DNA of 64,000 bases from Chitinophagaceae bacterium (GCA_016721725.1 JADKHN010000001.1:992001-1056000), one strand, 5' to 3'; positions 15,360 to 24,535 are shown, numbered from the stretch's first letter. The notes: generated from the sequence alone by a model not told the origin. Made by a program: numbers and translations.

Positions 15360-18300
15360 TCAGCTGAACAGGTATTCCACGTCCGATTTGGTCAGCGCTT
15401 TCACGAAGCCCACATCATCCGCGATGAGTTCGCTGGCGAGTTTTCGTTTGCGTTCCTGCAGTTGTAATATCTTGTCTTCAATGGTATCAATGCAGATCAT
15501 CCGGTAGGCGAAGATGTTCTTCGTCTGGCCGATACGATGGGTACGGTCGATCGCCTGCTGCTCCACGGCAGGATTCCACCAGGGGTCGACGATGTACACG
15601 TAATCGGCCGCGGTCAGGTTCAAGCCCACACCACCCGCTTTCAGCGAGATCAGGAATACCCGGCATTCATCATTGTTCTGAAAATTCTGTATGGCTTTTT
15701 CCCGGTCGGGGGAAGACGTGCTTCCGTCGAAATACTCGTAAGGGATATTATCGGCCTTGAGTTTTTCCCTGATCAGCGCCAGCATGCCCAGGAACTGGGA
15801 GAAGATCAGGGCCTTGTGGTCACCGATATTCTCTTCGATCTCACGGGCCAATTCATCGAGCTTGATGGAATGGTTGGGATGTTTCTCTTCTTCATTGAGT
15901 ATGGCCGGACTGTCGCAGATCTGCCTCAGTTTCATCAAGCCCTGTAAAATGGTGAGTTGCGACTTGTCGATACCCTGTTCGTCGATGGTGCCCAGGATCT
16001 TGTCGCGGTAACTGTTCCGGTAGGCCTCGTAGATCTTGCGCTGTTCTTTTTCCATTTCACAGAAGAGGATGGTCTCCGTTTTATCGGGGAGATCCTTCGC
16101 CACCTGTTCCTTGGTGCGGCGCAGGATGAAAGGGTACAATAGCTTACGCAGGTGCTCTTTTTGTTCGGGTTCGCCAAACTTATCGATCGGAGTGGCAAAT
16201 TCGTTCCGGAAGAATTCCATATTGCCCAGCAGGCCGGGGTTGAGGAAGTTCATCTGGGCGAAAATGTCGAAGGTATTGTTCTGCAGGGGCGTTCCGCTCA
16301 TACATAGCCTGTTCTTCGCGGTCAGCAGGCAGGCGGCCCGGGTCACTTTGGATGCCGGGTTCTTGATGGCCTGGCTTTCATCGAGGATGATATAGTCGAA
16401 GTTGATCTTCAAGAACAATTGAATGTCGCTGCGCAGGGTACCGTAGGTAGTGATGATGATATTGTGTTTGAGCAATTCATCGGGCAGGCGGCTCCTGGTG
16501 CTGCCGTGGTGGATATGCCAGCTCAGGGAAGGGGTGAATTTCTCCACTTCGTTCTTCCAGTTATAGATCAGCGTGGTCGGACAAACCACCAGGGCGATCA
16601 GTGATCCGTTGACCGCTTTGTAATGATGGAGCATGCTGAGCGCCTGTACGGTCTTACCCAGACCCATATCATCGGCCAGGATACCGCCCCACCCCACGTC
16701 GTTGAGGTAGTTTAGCCATTGGTACCCGGAGGTTTGATAAGGGCGCAGGATATGCTGGAGGTCTTCAGGCGGCGCTACTTCAGGGATGTTCTTGAATTCC
16801 TTCAGTCTTTCGAATTTTTCATCCAGTTCGAAACTCAGTTCCGTTTCATCGCGGTTCTCATAGAGCTCGTCGATGACGCTCATATGGTATTTAGAGAGCC
16901 GGAGCTGGTTGTTGCGGCCTTCACCCACTTTGAAGAGCAGGGAATACCGTTTCAGCCATTCGTCGGGCAGGATGCCGAGCGTTCCGTCGTTGAGTTGTAC
17001 AAACGACTGTTTGTTGACCAGGGCCTTCTTGATATCATCTATTCCTACCCGTTGTTCACCGAATTCGATCTCCACTTTCGCGTCGAACCAGTCGAGACCG
17101 CTGCTTACATGTATATGGGTATTGGGCCTTGCCGTATTGAAACGGAAATTGCGCAGGGCCTCAAAACCATAGACCGGGACCTTCATCTCCTTCATCGCGT
17201 CCACAAAAAGGAAGAACCAGTTGTTTCGCAGCACGTCGGCTCCCTTGAGCACCAGTCCGTTCCCGTCACCCGGTCTGATGAACAGGGAATGCAGGCCTTC
17301 GAGTTTTTTGATGAAAGCCTCTTCGGCTTCCAGGTTGCGGTTGATGATCAGGATCTTGTCGCCGTCGGGCAGGATGATGGTATCGCGGTCGGTGGCCTTT
17401 GTTTCAAAGCCCTTATAGATGAAAATGGGTTGAAAGACCAGGTAGTCGCCTTTTTCGAGCAGTTGCAATTTGACATCGGGCGTTCCGCTTTTCACTTCTT
17501 TTACCAGGCTCTTATCAAATTCCACCTGGTATTCGCGGGTGAGCGGAAGGATGACCTTTTGCATCTTTTCCGTCCAGTTCTCGCGACTGAGTTTGATATT
17601 GCCTGTTTTCAGGAATTTTTCCGCCTGCAATACGTCTTCCGGTTTTTGCCAGAGATAGATTATATCATCATACAGGAAGAGGAGACTGCTGTCGCACTTG
17701 TTCTTGGTGAAGGGGATGCTGTCTCCCTGCAATTTTACGGTACAGGTGATCTCGAAATGACTGTTGGCGGCAACCACTTTGAAAACGGGAGCGATGAATT
17801 TATCGCTCAGTTCGATCCCCCGCAGGTTTTCGGTGATGAAGGATTTCTTTTTCAGCAGGCAGAAGATAAAATGATTGGCCGCCTGTTCCTCAAACAGTTT
17901 TTTCAGTTTGGGTTGCAGGAATTCGGCGATGAGGGATTTGGTCTCTTCGGGCAGGTCATCGCCGTCGGTATGGATGATGTTCTCCCAGATGCCGCTGAAG
18001 GGGGAGTTCCTGTCGAGGTATTTGTTGATCTCCGAGGGTTGCAGTTTACGGACCTGTTGCAGCAATTGCTTGTCCTCTTCACTGAAAACCTCGGTGTTCA
18101 CGAATTTGGCCAGGTCGAGTTTTTCCACTTTGCCGGTATATTTCCGGTTGTCCTCATCCGCTTCTCCCTGAACGGCGTCCACGATGAAGTAAGGATAGGT
18201 TGCTGCGTTGAAATTGATGACCACGCCCAGTTTTTTATCCGGCTGTACCACAGCCACCTCCTCGGGTTTCACCAGTTCGGGTACCACGAATGTTTCGGCG

Positions 18301-19112
18301 GGTTTGGAGCTGGTTCCACCCGATACCCTTTTGATGTTGGGGTCCAGCACCTTCAGGAAGGGTTTTCCTTCCTTGTAAGTGAATTCGAATTTTCCGTTCA
18401 GATCGTCTTCCAGGCTGTATCCATAGATCTGCAGCAGCTTATTCTTTTCCTTGTCCCAGTTCCGGATCGAATCGAAATAATACGGACCGTAAGCATTCAG
18501 TAACTGGAGGAAGAGCAGGGTCTTGTGCTCGCAGAGCGGATGTTCGGTCTCGCCGCAGCGGCAGGAGGTATCGAAATTCCGTTCTTCATTCTTCTGTATC
18601 ACGAGGGGGAACAGTTCGCCGTTGATGCTGAGTTCGGCCTCCACGCGCTCGTCGGCCGCGCTGGTGATATTGGCCCTGGTGGTGCGCAGGTTGTTCTCGG
18701 CTTCACTATAGATACCGGGTGAAGAAAGCAGCTTGATCATCTTGAGATCGATGTGCTTCATCTTGGCCACGGTATGCCGCTGGTTGTACTGCATGCTGGT
18801 ATTGCCCAGCATGTTCTTGTCCATCATCTCCTGCATGCGCAGCATGGCGGCCGCTTCGTGCCGGCAGATATCGCCCAGGTTATAAGGGCAGGTACACCGG
18901 ACTGTGATCGTCTTGGGATCGGTATATTTCTGGATATAAACCTTGTAGAAAGTGCTGTAGCTGTCGTCCTTCACCCGGAAGACGACGCTGGCCATCAGAT
19001 GGTCATGCTCCACCAGTTCAACAAAACCCTGGGCGTGTATCTTCTTTCCACGACGGATCACTTCGTCGGACCCGTTGTTGTAAACGTATTTGATCAGGTG
19101 CGGTAATGCCAA
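15360..19112 (-). CDS. SNF2/SWI2-family DNA helicase with SWIM zinc finger
   Basis: A 1250-aa DNA-dependent ATPase of the HepA/SNF2 group. A SWIM zinc-binding motif lies at residues 73-85 (Cys73, Cys75, Cys83, His85 in CTCPYNLGDICRH); a second CxC...CEH cluster (CRCGETEHPLCEH) lies near 185-197. After a long middle region comes the helicase core: GGILADDMGLGKT (motif I, near 810), DESQ in place of the usual DEAH/DEGH (motif II, DYIILDESQAIKNP), LCMSGTPLQNN (III), and motifs V/VI (KAGGVGLNLTAADYV...QAIDRTHRIGQT). The start is TTG 19112; no ATG is nearby. Likely acts on chromatin-like or stalled transcription/repair complexes; the specific role is unknown. Confidence 0.95.
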   Translation of the reverse strand: MALPHLIKYVYNNGSDEVIRRGKKIHAQGFVELVEHDHLMASVVFRVKDDSYSTFYKVYIQKYTDPKTITVRCTCPYNLGDICRHEAAAMLRMQEMMDKNMLGNTSMQYNQRHTVAKMKHIDLKMIKLLSSPGIYSEAENNLRTTRANITSAADERVEAELSINGELFPLVIQKNEERNFDTSCRCGETEHPLCEHKTLLFLQLLNAYGPYYFDSIRNWDKEKNKLLQIYGYSLEDDLNGKFEFTYKEGKPFLKVLDPNIKRVSGGTSSKPAETFVVPELVKPEEVAVVQPDKKLGVVINFNAATYPYFIVDAVQGEADEDNRKYTGKVEKLDLAKFVNTEVFSEEDKQLLQQVRKLQPSEINKYLDRNSPFSGIWENIIHTDGDDLPEETKSLIAEFLQPKLKKLFEEQAANHFIFCLLKKKSFITENLRGIELSDKFIAPVFKVVAANSHFEITCTVKLQGDSIPFTKNKCDSSLLFLYDDIIYLWQKPEDVLQAEKFLKTGNIKLSRENWTEKMQKVILPLTREYQVEFDKSLVKEVKSGTPDVKLQLLEKGDYLVFQPIFIYKGFETKATDRDTIILPDGDKILIINRNLEAEEAFIKKLEGLHSLFIRPGDGNGLVLKGADVLRNNWFFLFVDAMKEMKVPVYGFEALRNFRFNTARPNTHIHVSSGLDWFDAKVEIEFGEQRVGIDDIKKALVNKQSFVQLNDGTLGILPDEWLKRYSLLFKVGEGRNNQLRLSKYHMSVIDELYENRDETELSFELDEKFERLKEFKNIPEVAPPEDLQHILRPYQTSGYQWLNYLNDVGWGGILADDMGLGKTVQALSMLHHYKAVNGSLIALVVCPTTLIYNWKNEVEKFTPSLSWHIHHGSTRSRLPDELLKHNIIITTYGTLRSDIQLFLKINFDYIILDESQAIKNPASKVTRAACLLTAKNRLCMSGTPLQNNTFDIFAQMNFLNPGLLGNMEFFRNEFATPIDKFGEPEQKEHLRKLLYPFILRRTKEQVAKDLPDKTETILFCEMEKEQRKIYEAYRNSYRDKILGTIDEQGIDKSQLTILQGLMKLRQICDSPAILNEEEKHPNHSIKLDELAREIEENIGDHKALIFSQFLGMLALIREKLKADNIPYEYFDGSTSSPDREKAIQNFQNNDECRVFLISLKAGGVGLNLTAADYVYIVDPWWNPAVEQQAIDRTHRIGQTKNIFAYRMICIDTIEDKILQLQERKRKLASELIADDVGFVKALTKSDVEYLFS

Positions 19113-19267
19113 AGGGGTTGCGAATTTTATAGGTTATTCCTGCATGGCCCGATGTGAAAAGGGCAATTTGCAAAAATAAAGGAAAATACCCGAGGGAGGT
19201 GTGTTTCAGTTAAAGGTTATGAAGAAAAATTTTGTTAAAGGGGTGGGTCCGTCGATATGGACGGGTG

Positions 19268-20001
19268 TCATTTCCGGGCGAAGAGTTTACCGTCCTCATA
19301 TTCCACCAGCACATCCGCGCTGTCCGGGGTGAGGCAATAACGGATATCCTTTTCGAGTCCGTAGCCCGTCAGCCGCTGGTAATGGGAAGCGTTCTTTTCT
19401 TTCATGAAACCATAGAGGTCATTGCGGGCTTCCTGGTAGAGGCTGTCGGCCATCCGGGAAGAATCGCAGTTGATGTTGAAATGTTCTTTGATGGAGTTGA
19501 TCACCGCGCCGGCGAACAAAGTGTCTTCCAGGTTCACCCGGTCTTTCCAGGCGGCGCAACCCAGTATCACGTTCTGTTTTTGTCCACCAGGTACCGGCAT
19601 ACGGAAGAGAGGTTGGGGAAAGAGCCTGTGATGATGCCCCGGGCATTATTGTCGAGCGCCATGTGAAGCAACCGGGTGCCGTTGGTGGTCGTAAGTACCA
19701 GCGTCTTGTCTTTGATGAATTCCTCCGGATATTCAAAAGGGGAGTTGCCGTATTCAAGTCCTTCAGCGATCTTACCGTCACGTTCACCCGCCGTCACGCC
19801 GTCGATCTGCCTGCCCAGCCGGATACACTCTTCCACGCTGTTCACCGGGATCACGCATTTGGCGCCATTGAACAAAGCGGTGGCGATCGTGGAAGTGGCC
19901 CTTAACACATCAATGATCACCACGATGCTGCTGCTTACGTCATACAAATGCAATAAGGCGGGAGAAAGGCTGGTGTATAGTAAGGGCTTCTCGTTGTCCA
20001 T
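19268..20001 (-). pseudogene. comB: 2-phosphosulfolactate phosphatase (ComB) with a -1 frameshift
   Basis: Two overlapping frames together make a full-length ComB. The first (20001-19567, ATG 20001) holds VVIIDVLRATSTIATALFNGAKC and LVLTTTNGTRLL; the second holds NVILGCAAWKDRVNLEDTLFAGA through to 19268. The break is near 19574-19582. Frame 0 reads D-K-N-R-T-stop; a -1 shift after AAC gives D-K-N-Q-N-V-I-L-G, the expected family sequence. The mRNA there reads C AAA AAC, close to the canonical slippery heptamer A AAA AAC. It may be a pseudogene, a one-base sequencing error in an A5 run, or a programmed frameshift. ComB acts in coenzyme M or sulfolactate-type pathways; its bacterial role is uncertain. 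Downstream of the SRPBCC gene and gcvT in one direction. Confidence 0.85.
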
Positions 20002-20011
20002 CTGATCAAAT

Positions 20012-20485
20012 TTAGGTCAATATCGATTTCCATTTTTCGGTTTCGGCGTATTCTTTTATGATGGCGTTCCGGCGACTGATCAGCTTCTCGAGGTATTTCA
20101 ACAGGTAGAAACGGTTGACCAGGCGGCCCAGTGAGCCATAGGGTGTTTCAAAGTTCATCAGGTCGATCATGATGGTCCCGTTCTCGATCGGTTTGAAATG
20201 ATGTTCGTGATGAAAACTTTTGAAATCGCCCCTGATCATCTCGTCTGTGAAATGAAAGGGCCTGTTCATGGCCGTGATCTTCGAAGTGAATTGACGGGTC
20301 TTGAAAAGATGCCTGGCTTCCCAGGTCACTGTTTCATTTTCACCGATCAGTCCTGTGGTGGTACCCCCTACGGCTTTTTCGCCTGTATCCTGCATGGAAA
20401 CGGTATGCAGGTCAATGCTGCGACTCAGGTCAAAGACCCGTTCGTCAGGAGCTGCGATGAAGGTGGTCAGGTGTATGGAAGGCAT
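20012..20485 (-). CDS. SRPBCC (START-like) superfamily protein
   Basis: A 157-aa soluble protein, start ATG 20485 (16 nt after the gcvT stop; an upstream start would overlap gcvT). It matches the SRPBCC 'cell-division-inhibitor-like' group: the N-terminal strand MPSIHLTTFIAAPDERVFDL, then VTWEARHLFKTRQFTSKIT, then a long C-terminal helix (LVNRFYLLKYLEKLISRRN). The fold forms a hydrophobic pocket that binds lipids or other small molecules; no ligand can be read from sequence. Ends 10 nt before the comB start. Confidence 0.85.
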   Translation of the reverse strand: MPSIHLTTFIAAPDERVFDLSRSIDLHTVSMQDTGEKAVGGTTTGLIGENETVTWEARHLFKTRQFTSKITAMNRPFHFTDEMIRGDFKSFHHEHHFKPIENGTIMIDLMNFETPYGSLGRLVNRFYLLKYLEKLISRRNAIIKEYAETEKWKSILT

Positions 20486-20501
20486 GTAGGTTAATTGGCC
20501 A

Positions 20502-21587
20502 TTATGCAAATGGCATTTTGACCACTTTCGCTTTCAGCATGGTATTTCGGATGCTGATGTATATCACGGAATCGATGGCAGCGAATTCGGATTTAACATA
20601 ACCCATGCCGATGGCCTTGCCCAGCGAAGGGGATTGGGTGCCTGAAGTGACCTTGCCGATGAAATTCCCGTCAAAGCTCTTGATATCATGGTCGTGGCGT
20701 GCGATACCCTTTTCGATCATTTCAAAGCCGACCAATTTTTGAGAAAGGCCTTCCGCTTTTTGTTTTTCAAAATGGGCCCGGTTGGTGAAGTCCTTGGTGA
20801 ATTTGGTGATCCAGCCCAGTCCGGCCTCAAGCGGGGAGGTGGTATCGTTGATGTCGTTGCCATAGAGGCAGAATCCCATTTCCAGGCGGAGGGTATCCCT
20901 TGCGCCGAGACCGATGGGTTTGATGCCTTGTGCGGCCCCTGCGGCAAAGATGGCATCCCAGATCTTGTCGGCATCATTGTCCTTGTTCTCAAAATAGATC
21001 TCCACGCCTCCGGCCCCGGTATAACCGGTCGCGCTGATGAGTACGTTTTCCACCCCGGCGAAAACCCCTTTGGTGAACGTATAATATTTGAGGTTCATGA
21101 TATCCATTTCGGTCAGCGGCTGCAGGATCTTACAGGCGTTGGGTCCCTGTATGGCGAGGAGGCAGGTCTTGTCGGAAATGTTGTGCATCTCCACGTTCTT
21201 ATCATTGAATTGTTTGATCCAGTTCCAGTCCTTCTCAATATTGCTGGCATTCACCACCAGCATATAGGCTTTATTGGCTTCCAGGCAATACACCAGCAGG
21301 TCGTCCACGATGCCGCCGTCCAGGTTGGGGAGGCAGCTGTATTGGGCTTTGCCATCCGTCAGTTTGGAAGCGTCGTTGCTGGTCACCCGCTGGATGAGGT
21401 CAAGCGCGTTCTCCCCTTTGAGGATGAATTCTCCCATATGGCTTACATCAAATACCCCGGCGTTGTTGCGTACAGCGGCGTGTTCGTCGTTGATGCCGGA
21501 ATAACTGATGGGCATATTGTAACCGGCGAATTCGGCCATTTTTGCACCCAGTGCGATGTGTTTGGCGGTAAAGGGCGTGTTCTTCAT
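20502..21587 (-). CDS. gcvT: Aminomethyltransferase, glycine cleavage T-protein
   Basis: Releases ammonia from the aminomethyl-lipoyl H-protein and transfers the methylene group to tetrahydrofolate. The 361-aa length is normal. Seen: KNTPFTAKHIALGAKMAEFAGYNMPISY at the start, the catalytic-Asp region in VFDVSHMGEF, the GYTGAGGVEIYF folate-binding loop, and GLGARDTLRLEMGFCLYGND. A -7-like TACTTTTG lies at 21627-21620, about 33 nt before the ATG. No gcvH or gcvP is in the window. Probably first gene of a gcvT-SRPBCC-comB unit. Confidence 0.96.
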   Translation of the reverse strand: MKNTPFTAKHIALGAKMAEFAGYNMPISYSGINDEHAAVRNNAGVFDVSHMGEFILKGENALDLIQRVTSNDASKLTDGKAQYSCLPNLDGGIVDDLLVYCLEANKAYMLVVNASNIEKDWNWIKQFNDKNVEMHNISDKTCLLAIQGPNACKILQPLTEMDIMNLKYYTFTKGVFAGVENVLISATGYTGAGGVEIYFENKDNDADKIWDAIFAAGAAQGIKPIGLGARDTLRLEMGFCLYGNDINDTTSPLEAGLGWITKFTKDFTNRAHFEKQKAEGLSQKLVGFEMIEKGIARHDHDIKSFDGNFIGKVTSGTQSPSLGKAIGMGYVKSEFAAIDSVIYISIRNTMLKAKVVKMPFA

Positions 21588-21619
21588 GAATGCGTTTTTG
21601 GTTTGATCGTTACTGCGGG

Positions 21620-21627
21620 CAAAAGTA
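21620..21627 (-). promoter_or_regulatory. -7 element TACTTTTG of gcvT
   Basis: TACTTTTG matches TAnnTTTG about 33 nt before the gcvT start. A matching -33 TTG is not present. Confidence 0.45.
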
Positions 21628-21650
21628 AAATAAAAAAGGGAGGACCCCTA

Positions 21651-21680
21651 AAAAAGAGTCCCGCCATTGCTGGCAGGACT
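21651..21680 (-). terminator. Terminator of the padR-pspC operon
   Basis: On the minus strand AGTCCTGCCA (21680-21671) pairs with TGGCGGGACT (21666-21657), one mismatch, around a GCAA tetraloop, and is followed by C then six T. It lies 37 nt after the pspC-gene stop. Confidence 0.75.
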
Positions 21681-21717
21681 TTTGGGTTTCAACTTCAACT
21701 CAACTATTGAAACGAGT

Positions 21718-23889
21718 TTAATTCATATTGGCGAGCGGACCGTACATGGGTAATTTGAAGGAGACCAGTTGGGCGGGTCCGTCCACATTATCCATTTTCT
21801 CCAGTTGCTTGTCGATCTTTTCCTTTGCCTTTTGCAGGGAGTCCTTCAGTTTCTGTTCTTCCAGCTGGATCTTCATTTTCAGGGAATCGATCTTATTCAT
21901 CGGCTGGGTGTTGTCGTAACGGTAATTGTCCTCATTATCGGTCACCACTTCCACACCATTATTATTGATGGTGACTTTGGTCCTGCCCGGTTTCCCGGCG
22001 GGGATGCCTTTCAGGTTGTAGAGGTGGCCGTCGGCCCTCATTTCGTATTCCACATTGGCCGACCAGTCATGTGCTGCGTCATCATAATCATAATCCCATT
22101 CGTCGTTATTCCAGGGCCCGTTAAAGTTGACATTATTGAACCAGCTTACGCTGCGGTCAACCATGATGTGTTTGCCTACGGGTACATAAACGGTGATCAC
22201 GATGCGCTGGTTGCGGAACTTGTCGGTCTTGTTGACGGCGATCCCTTTATCCAGTTGCAGGATCGTATCTTTCTGTACACCGCCGAACTGGATCAGGTCT
22301 GCATTCTTTTCCGCAATGGGCCTTGTCCTTCCGGAAGCCATCTTGATCATGGTGACCCGGAAACTGTCGTTCGGTGATTTTACGATACGGATATCAAAGT
22401 TTTTCACATAAGCGGTATCTTCTTCGAGCGACTGGAAGGGTTCGAACCTCAACCAACGGCTGCGGGTGTATTTTTCCAGCGGAGAGACCGAGGTCAGTTC
22501 CAGTTTGGCCACTTTAGGATCAGAGAGCACGATCTCCTGCTCATAGAGGTTCTTGCTGTTGAACTTGAAATCCCGGAAAATGGAAGAGACCAGTAAGATG
22601 AAACTCACCCATCCCAGTACCCAAAGGCTGCCGAAGGACATGCCGATGATCTTGCTGTTGCTCTTCGACTTGGCGATCTTGCGGATGATCCAGGTGATGA
22701 TGCCGATGATCGGCACCGCGATGAAGAACAAGAGGGTTCCCCAGGCGTAGGCGTTCTGCCATCCGTCACTGATGAGGAAATCCTTCAGGGGGAAGAGCCC
22801 GATGGCGGCGATACCCAGTCCGAAAAGAGCCATCACGAGGGCAAATACAACGCATCCCACTACAAAATAGGCGAAGATCTTCAGGAGGAATACAATGATG
22901 TCTCCAAAGGACCGGCTACTTCGTTTGGCCACGTTTCCGGCTTCTGCGGTGAACGCCTTGGATTTCTCACCCACTACGGTAGAAGCTTCCTTTCCGAATT
23001 TCTGTACCCTCTGCTGAACGCCCTTCATCTCTTCCATCACAGAATTCTTGATGGAATCGATATCCACTTTCTCTCCTTTCATTTCCAGTTTTTCGGCCGT
23101 GGTATTGGCTTCCGGGATCACGAGCCAGAGAATGATGTAGATGATCAGGGCACCCGGACTGAAACCGACGCGAAGGAAATTGGGAAAGTCACCGATACCC
23201 CAGTGTCCCCAGCGAAATACGAAGGACAGGAAGGGCAGCAGGAACAATACCCGCGGGATCCAGGCGCTGATACCGAAATAACTTCCGATACCACTGCACA
23301 CACCGGCGATGATCTTGTCGTCGCTGTCGCGGTATAATTTTTTACGAACACCTCCGAATACATTGGAAGAAGAGCCGGGTACGGCAGCCCAGAGGATCAG
23401 GTAAGGCAGGAAGGCCACACCAAAGGTCACTACAAAGATGATCCTGACGATCACGGGATCTATATTGAAGTAGTTGCCCAATCCGGAGCACACACCGCCG
23501 AGGATCTTATGTTCCTCATCGCGGTACAAGCGCTTGTTGCCTGTTGGGGTAAAGGGAGCCGACTGATGTTGCTGGCCAGACTGCTGGCTGCCTGAAGTGC
23601 TGCCAGTGCCGATGGAACCGCTTTCTTCCGATTCAAAATCCTCCGGGCGTCCCATACTGTTGATGATCGCGTTGACATCATCATCCGTTATGCAGGTGGC
23701 TCCGTTTTTCAGGCGTTCCTGGAACAGTTCACCGATACGGCTTTCGATGTCGTTGATGATCTCATCTTTGCCTTCTTCATTGGCGAAGTGCTTGTTCAGG
23801 CTTTCCGTATAGGCCTTCAGTGTATCGAATGCGGTAACTTCTATCGGAACAACCCGTCCCTGGAAGTTGATATTGATTACTTGTTTCAT
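21718..23889 (-). CDS. Membrane protein with two PspC domains
   Basis: A 723-aa inner-membrane protein. The N-terminal 90 residues are soluble and acidic (INFQGRVVPIEVTAFDTLKAYTES). After a Gly/Ser/Gln linker come two PspC domains (about 118-170, RLYRDEEHKILGGVCSGLGNYF; and 184-265, KLYRDSDDKIIAGVCSGIGSYF). Further transmembrane helices span about 330-450, and a large C-terminal periplasmic domain (about 460-700) ends in a coiled-coil-like Lys/Glu stretch. PspC-domain proteins sense envelope stress. The ATG overlaps the stop of a 17-codon leader ORF. Paired with padR upstream. Confidence 0.92.
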   Translation of the reverse strand: MKQVININFQGRVVPIEVTAFDTLKAYTESLNKHFANEEGKDEIINDIESRIGELFQERLKNGATCITDDDVNAIINSMGRPEDFESEESGSIGTGSTSGSQQSGQQHQSAPFTPTGNKRLYRDEEHKILGGVCSGLGNYFNIDPVIVRIIFVVTFGVAFLPYLILWAAVPGSSSNVFGGVRKKLYRDSDDKIIAGVCSGIGSYFGISAWIPRVLFLLPFLSFVFRWGHWGIGDFPNFLRVGFSPGALIIYIILWLVIPEANTTAEKLEMKGEKVDIDSIKNSVMEEMKGVQQRVQKFGKEASTVVGEKSKAFTAEAGNVAKRSSRSFGDIIVFLLKIFAYFVVGCVVFALVMALFGLGIAAIGLFPLKDFLISDGWQNAYAWGTLLFFIAVPIIGIITWIIRKIAKSKSNSKIIGMSFGSLWVLGWVSFILLVSSIFRDFKFNSKNLYEQEIVLSDPKVAKLELTSVSPLEKYTRSRWLRFEPFQSLEEDTAYVKNFDIRIVKSPNDSFRVTMIKMASGRTRPIAEKNADLIQFGGVQKDTILQLDKGIAVNKTDKFRNQRIVITVYVPVGKHIMVDRSVSWFNNVNFNGPWNNDEWDYDYDDAAHDWSANVEYEMRADGHLYNLKGIPAGKPGRTKVTINNNGVEVVTDNEDNYRYDNTQPMNKIDSLKMKIQLEEQKLKDSLQKAKEKIDKQLEKMDNVDGPAQLVSFKLPMYGPLANMN

Positions 23890-23940
23890 GGCTTAAAATA
23901 TTTTCGTTTCGTTAGTTGTTGATACCCTAAAAAAAGCATG
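23887..23940 (-). CDS. 17-codon leader ORF coupled to the PspC gene
   Basis: ATG at 23940 follows AAAGTATAGCC and opens MLFLGYQQLTKRKYFKP. Its TGA stop (23889 region) overlaps the PspC ATG as ATGA. The same initiation context and the same AAGCCATGA ending occur before padR. Probably a translational coupler rather than a functional peptide. Confidence 0.45.
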
Positions 23941-23959
23941 GCTATACTTTAGTTTAAGT

Positions 23960-24322
23960 TCAGGAGTTGTTGAAGTTGTTGTTTGATTGTTCGTGTTCGG
24001 CTTCGGTCAGCGCTTTAACGGCATTGGCCAGTTCAAACCAGGTGGCTTCCAGTTCCTTGTAGAAGTCACGGCCTTTGTCGGTCAGCGAAAAATATTTCCT
24101 TGGGGGACCGCTATTGCTTTCCACCCAGCGGTACGTGAGGAATTCCGCGTTCTTTAACCGGGTAAGCAGGGGGTACAAGGTTCCCTCGAAGATGTTGAGG
24201 TTGGCCGCCTTCATCTTATCAATGATATCGGAAGGATAGGCCTCACCCTGCTTGATGACCGAGAGGATGCAAAACTCCAGGACCCCTTTCCGCATCTGGC
24301 TGGCTGTGTTATCAATGTTCAT
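23960..24322 (-). CDS. PadR-family transcriptional regulator
   Basis: A 120-aa DNA-binding regulator. The winged helix is clear: LEFCILSVIKQGEAYPSDIIDKMK, then NIFEGTLYPLLTRLKNAEFLTYRWVESNSGPPRKYFSLTDKGR. The C-terminal helix for dimerisation is short, as in the PadR-s2 subgroup. In Bacteroidota such genes commonly precede PspC-domain membrane proteins and control them. It lies 70 nt upstream of that gene here. The ATG overlaps the stop of a 29-codon leader ORF. Promoter with a candidate operator at 24506-24535. Confidence 0.95.
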   Translation of the reverse strand: MNIDNTASQMRKGVLEFCILSVIKQGEAYPSDIIDKMKAANLNIFEGTLYPLLTRLKNAEFLTYRWVESNSGPPRKYFSLTDKGRDFYKELEATWFELANAVKALTEAEHEQSNNNFNNS

Positions 24323-24408
24323 GGCTTCATTGTTTTAATATCACCCCACCCCGATCCTGCAGGAAAAGTAGTGATGGTGAAGATCTTGGAGAAAAATAAT
24401 TTGTTCAT
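24319..24408 (-). CDS. 29-codon leader ORF coupled to padR
   Basis: ATG 24408 follows AAAGTATAGCC and opens a 29-codon ORF beginning MNKLFFSKIFTITTF and ending KTMKP. Its TGA overlaps the padR ATG (ATGA). The 13-nt start context AAGTATAGCCATG and the AAGCCATGA end are shared with the leader ORF before the PspC gene, although the coding parts are unrelated. Confidence 0.45.
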   Translation of the reverse strand: MNKLFFSKIFTITTFPAGSGWGDIKTMKP

Positions 24409-24505
24409 GGCTATACTTTAAGTGAAGCGTTCCGATTTCCTTTTCTGCTGACCCCGGTTCCGGTTCCCGGTTTGTCTGAAAAGGGTATTTTCCCGCTTTC
24501 TGATA

Positions 24506-24535
24506 CAAAGATAATAAGTTTTTAGTACTATGCAA
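24506..24535 (-). promoter_or_regulatory. padR-pspC operon promoter
   Basis: On the minus strand TTG (24535-24533) is followed after exactly 19 nt by TATCTTTG (24513-24506), a full match to the Bacteroidota promoter. The spacer holds the 8-bp palindrome TAGTACTA. A TTTTTAGTA direct repeat on the plus strand (24519-24527 and 24553-24561) could be an operator pair for PadR autoregulation; that part is inference. Confidence 0.75.

Noticed and set aside
16719..18503. 594-aa plus-strand ORF
   Set aside because: Lies antisense to the SNF2 helicase, with composition and codon use of a shadow frame and no family motif.
24341..24535. 64-aa minus-strand ORF upstream of padR
   Set aside because: It overlaps the promoter and the coupled leader ORF in another frame; no support.
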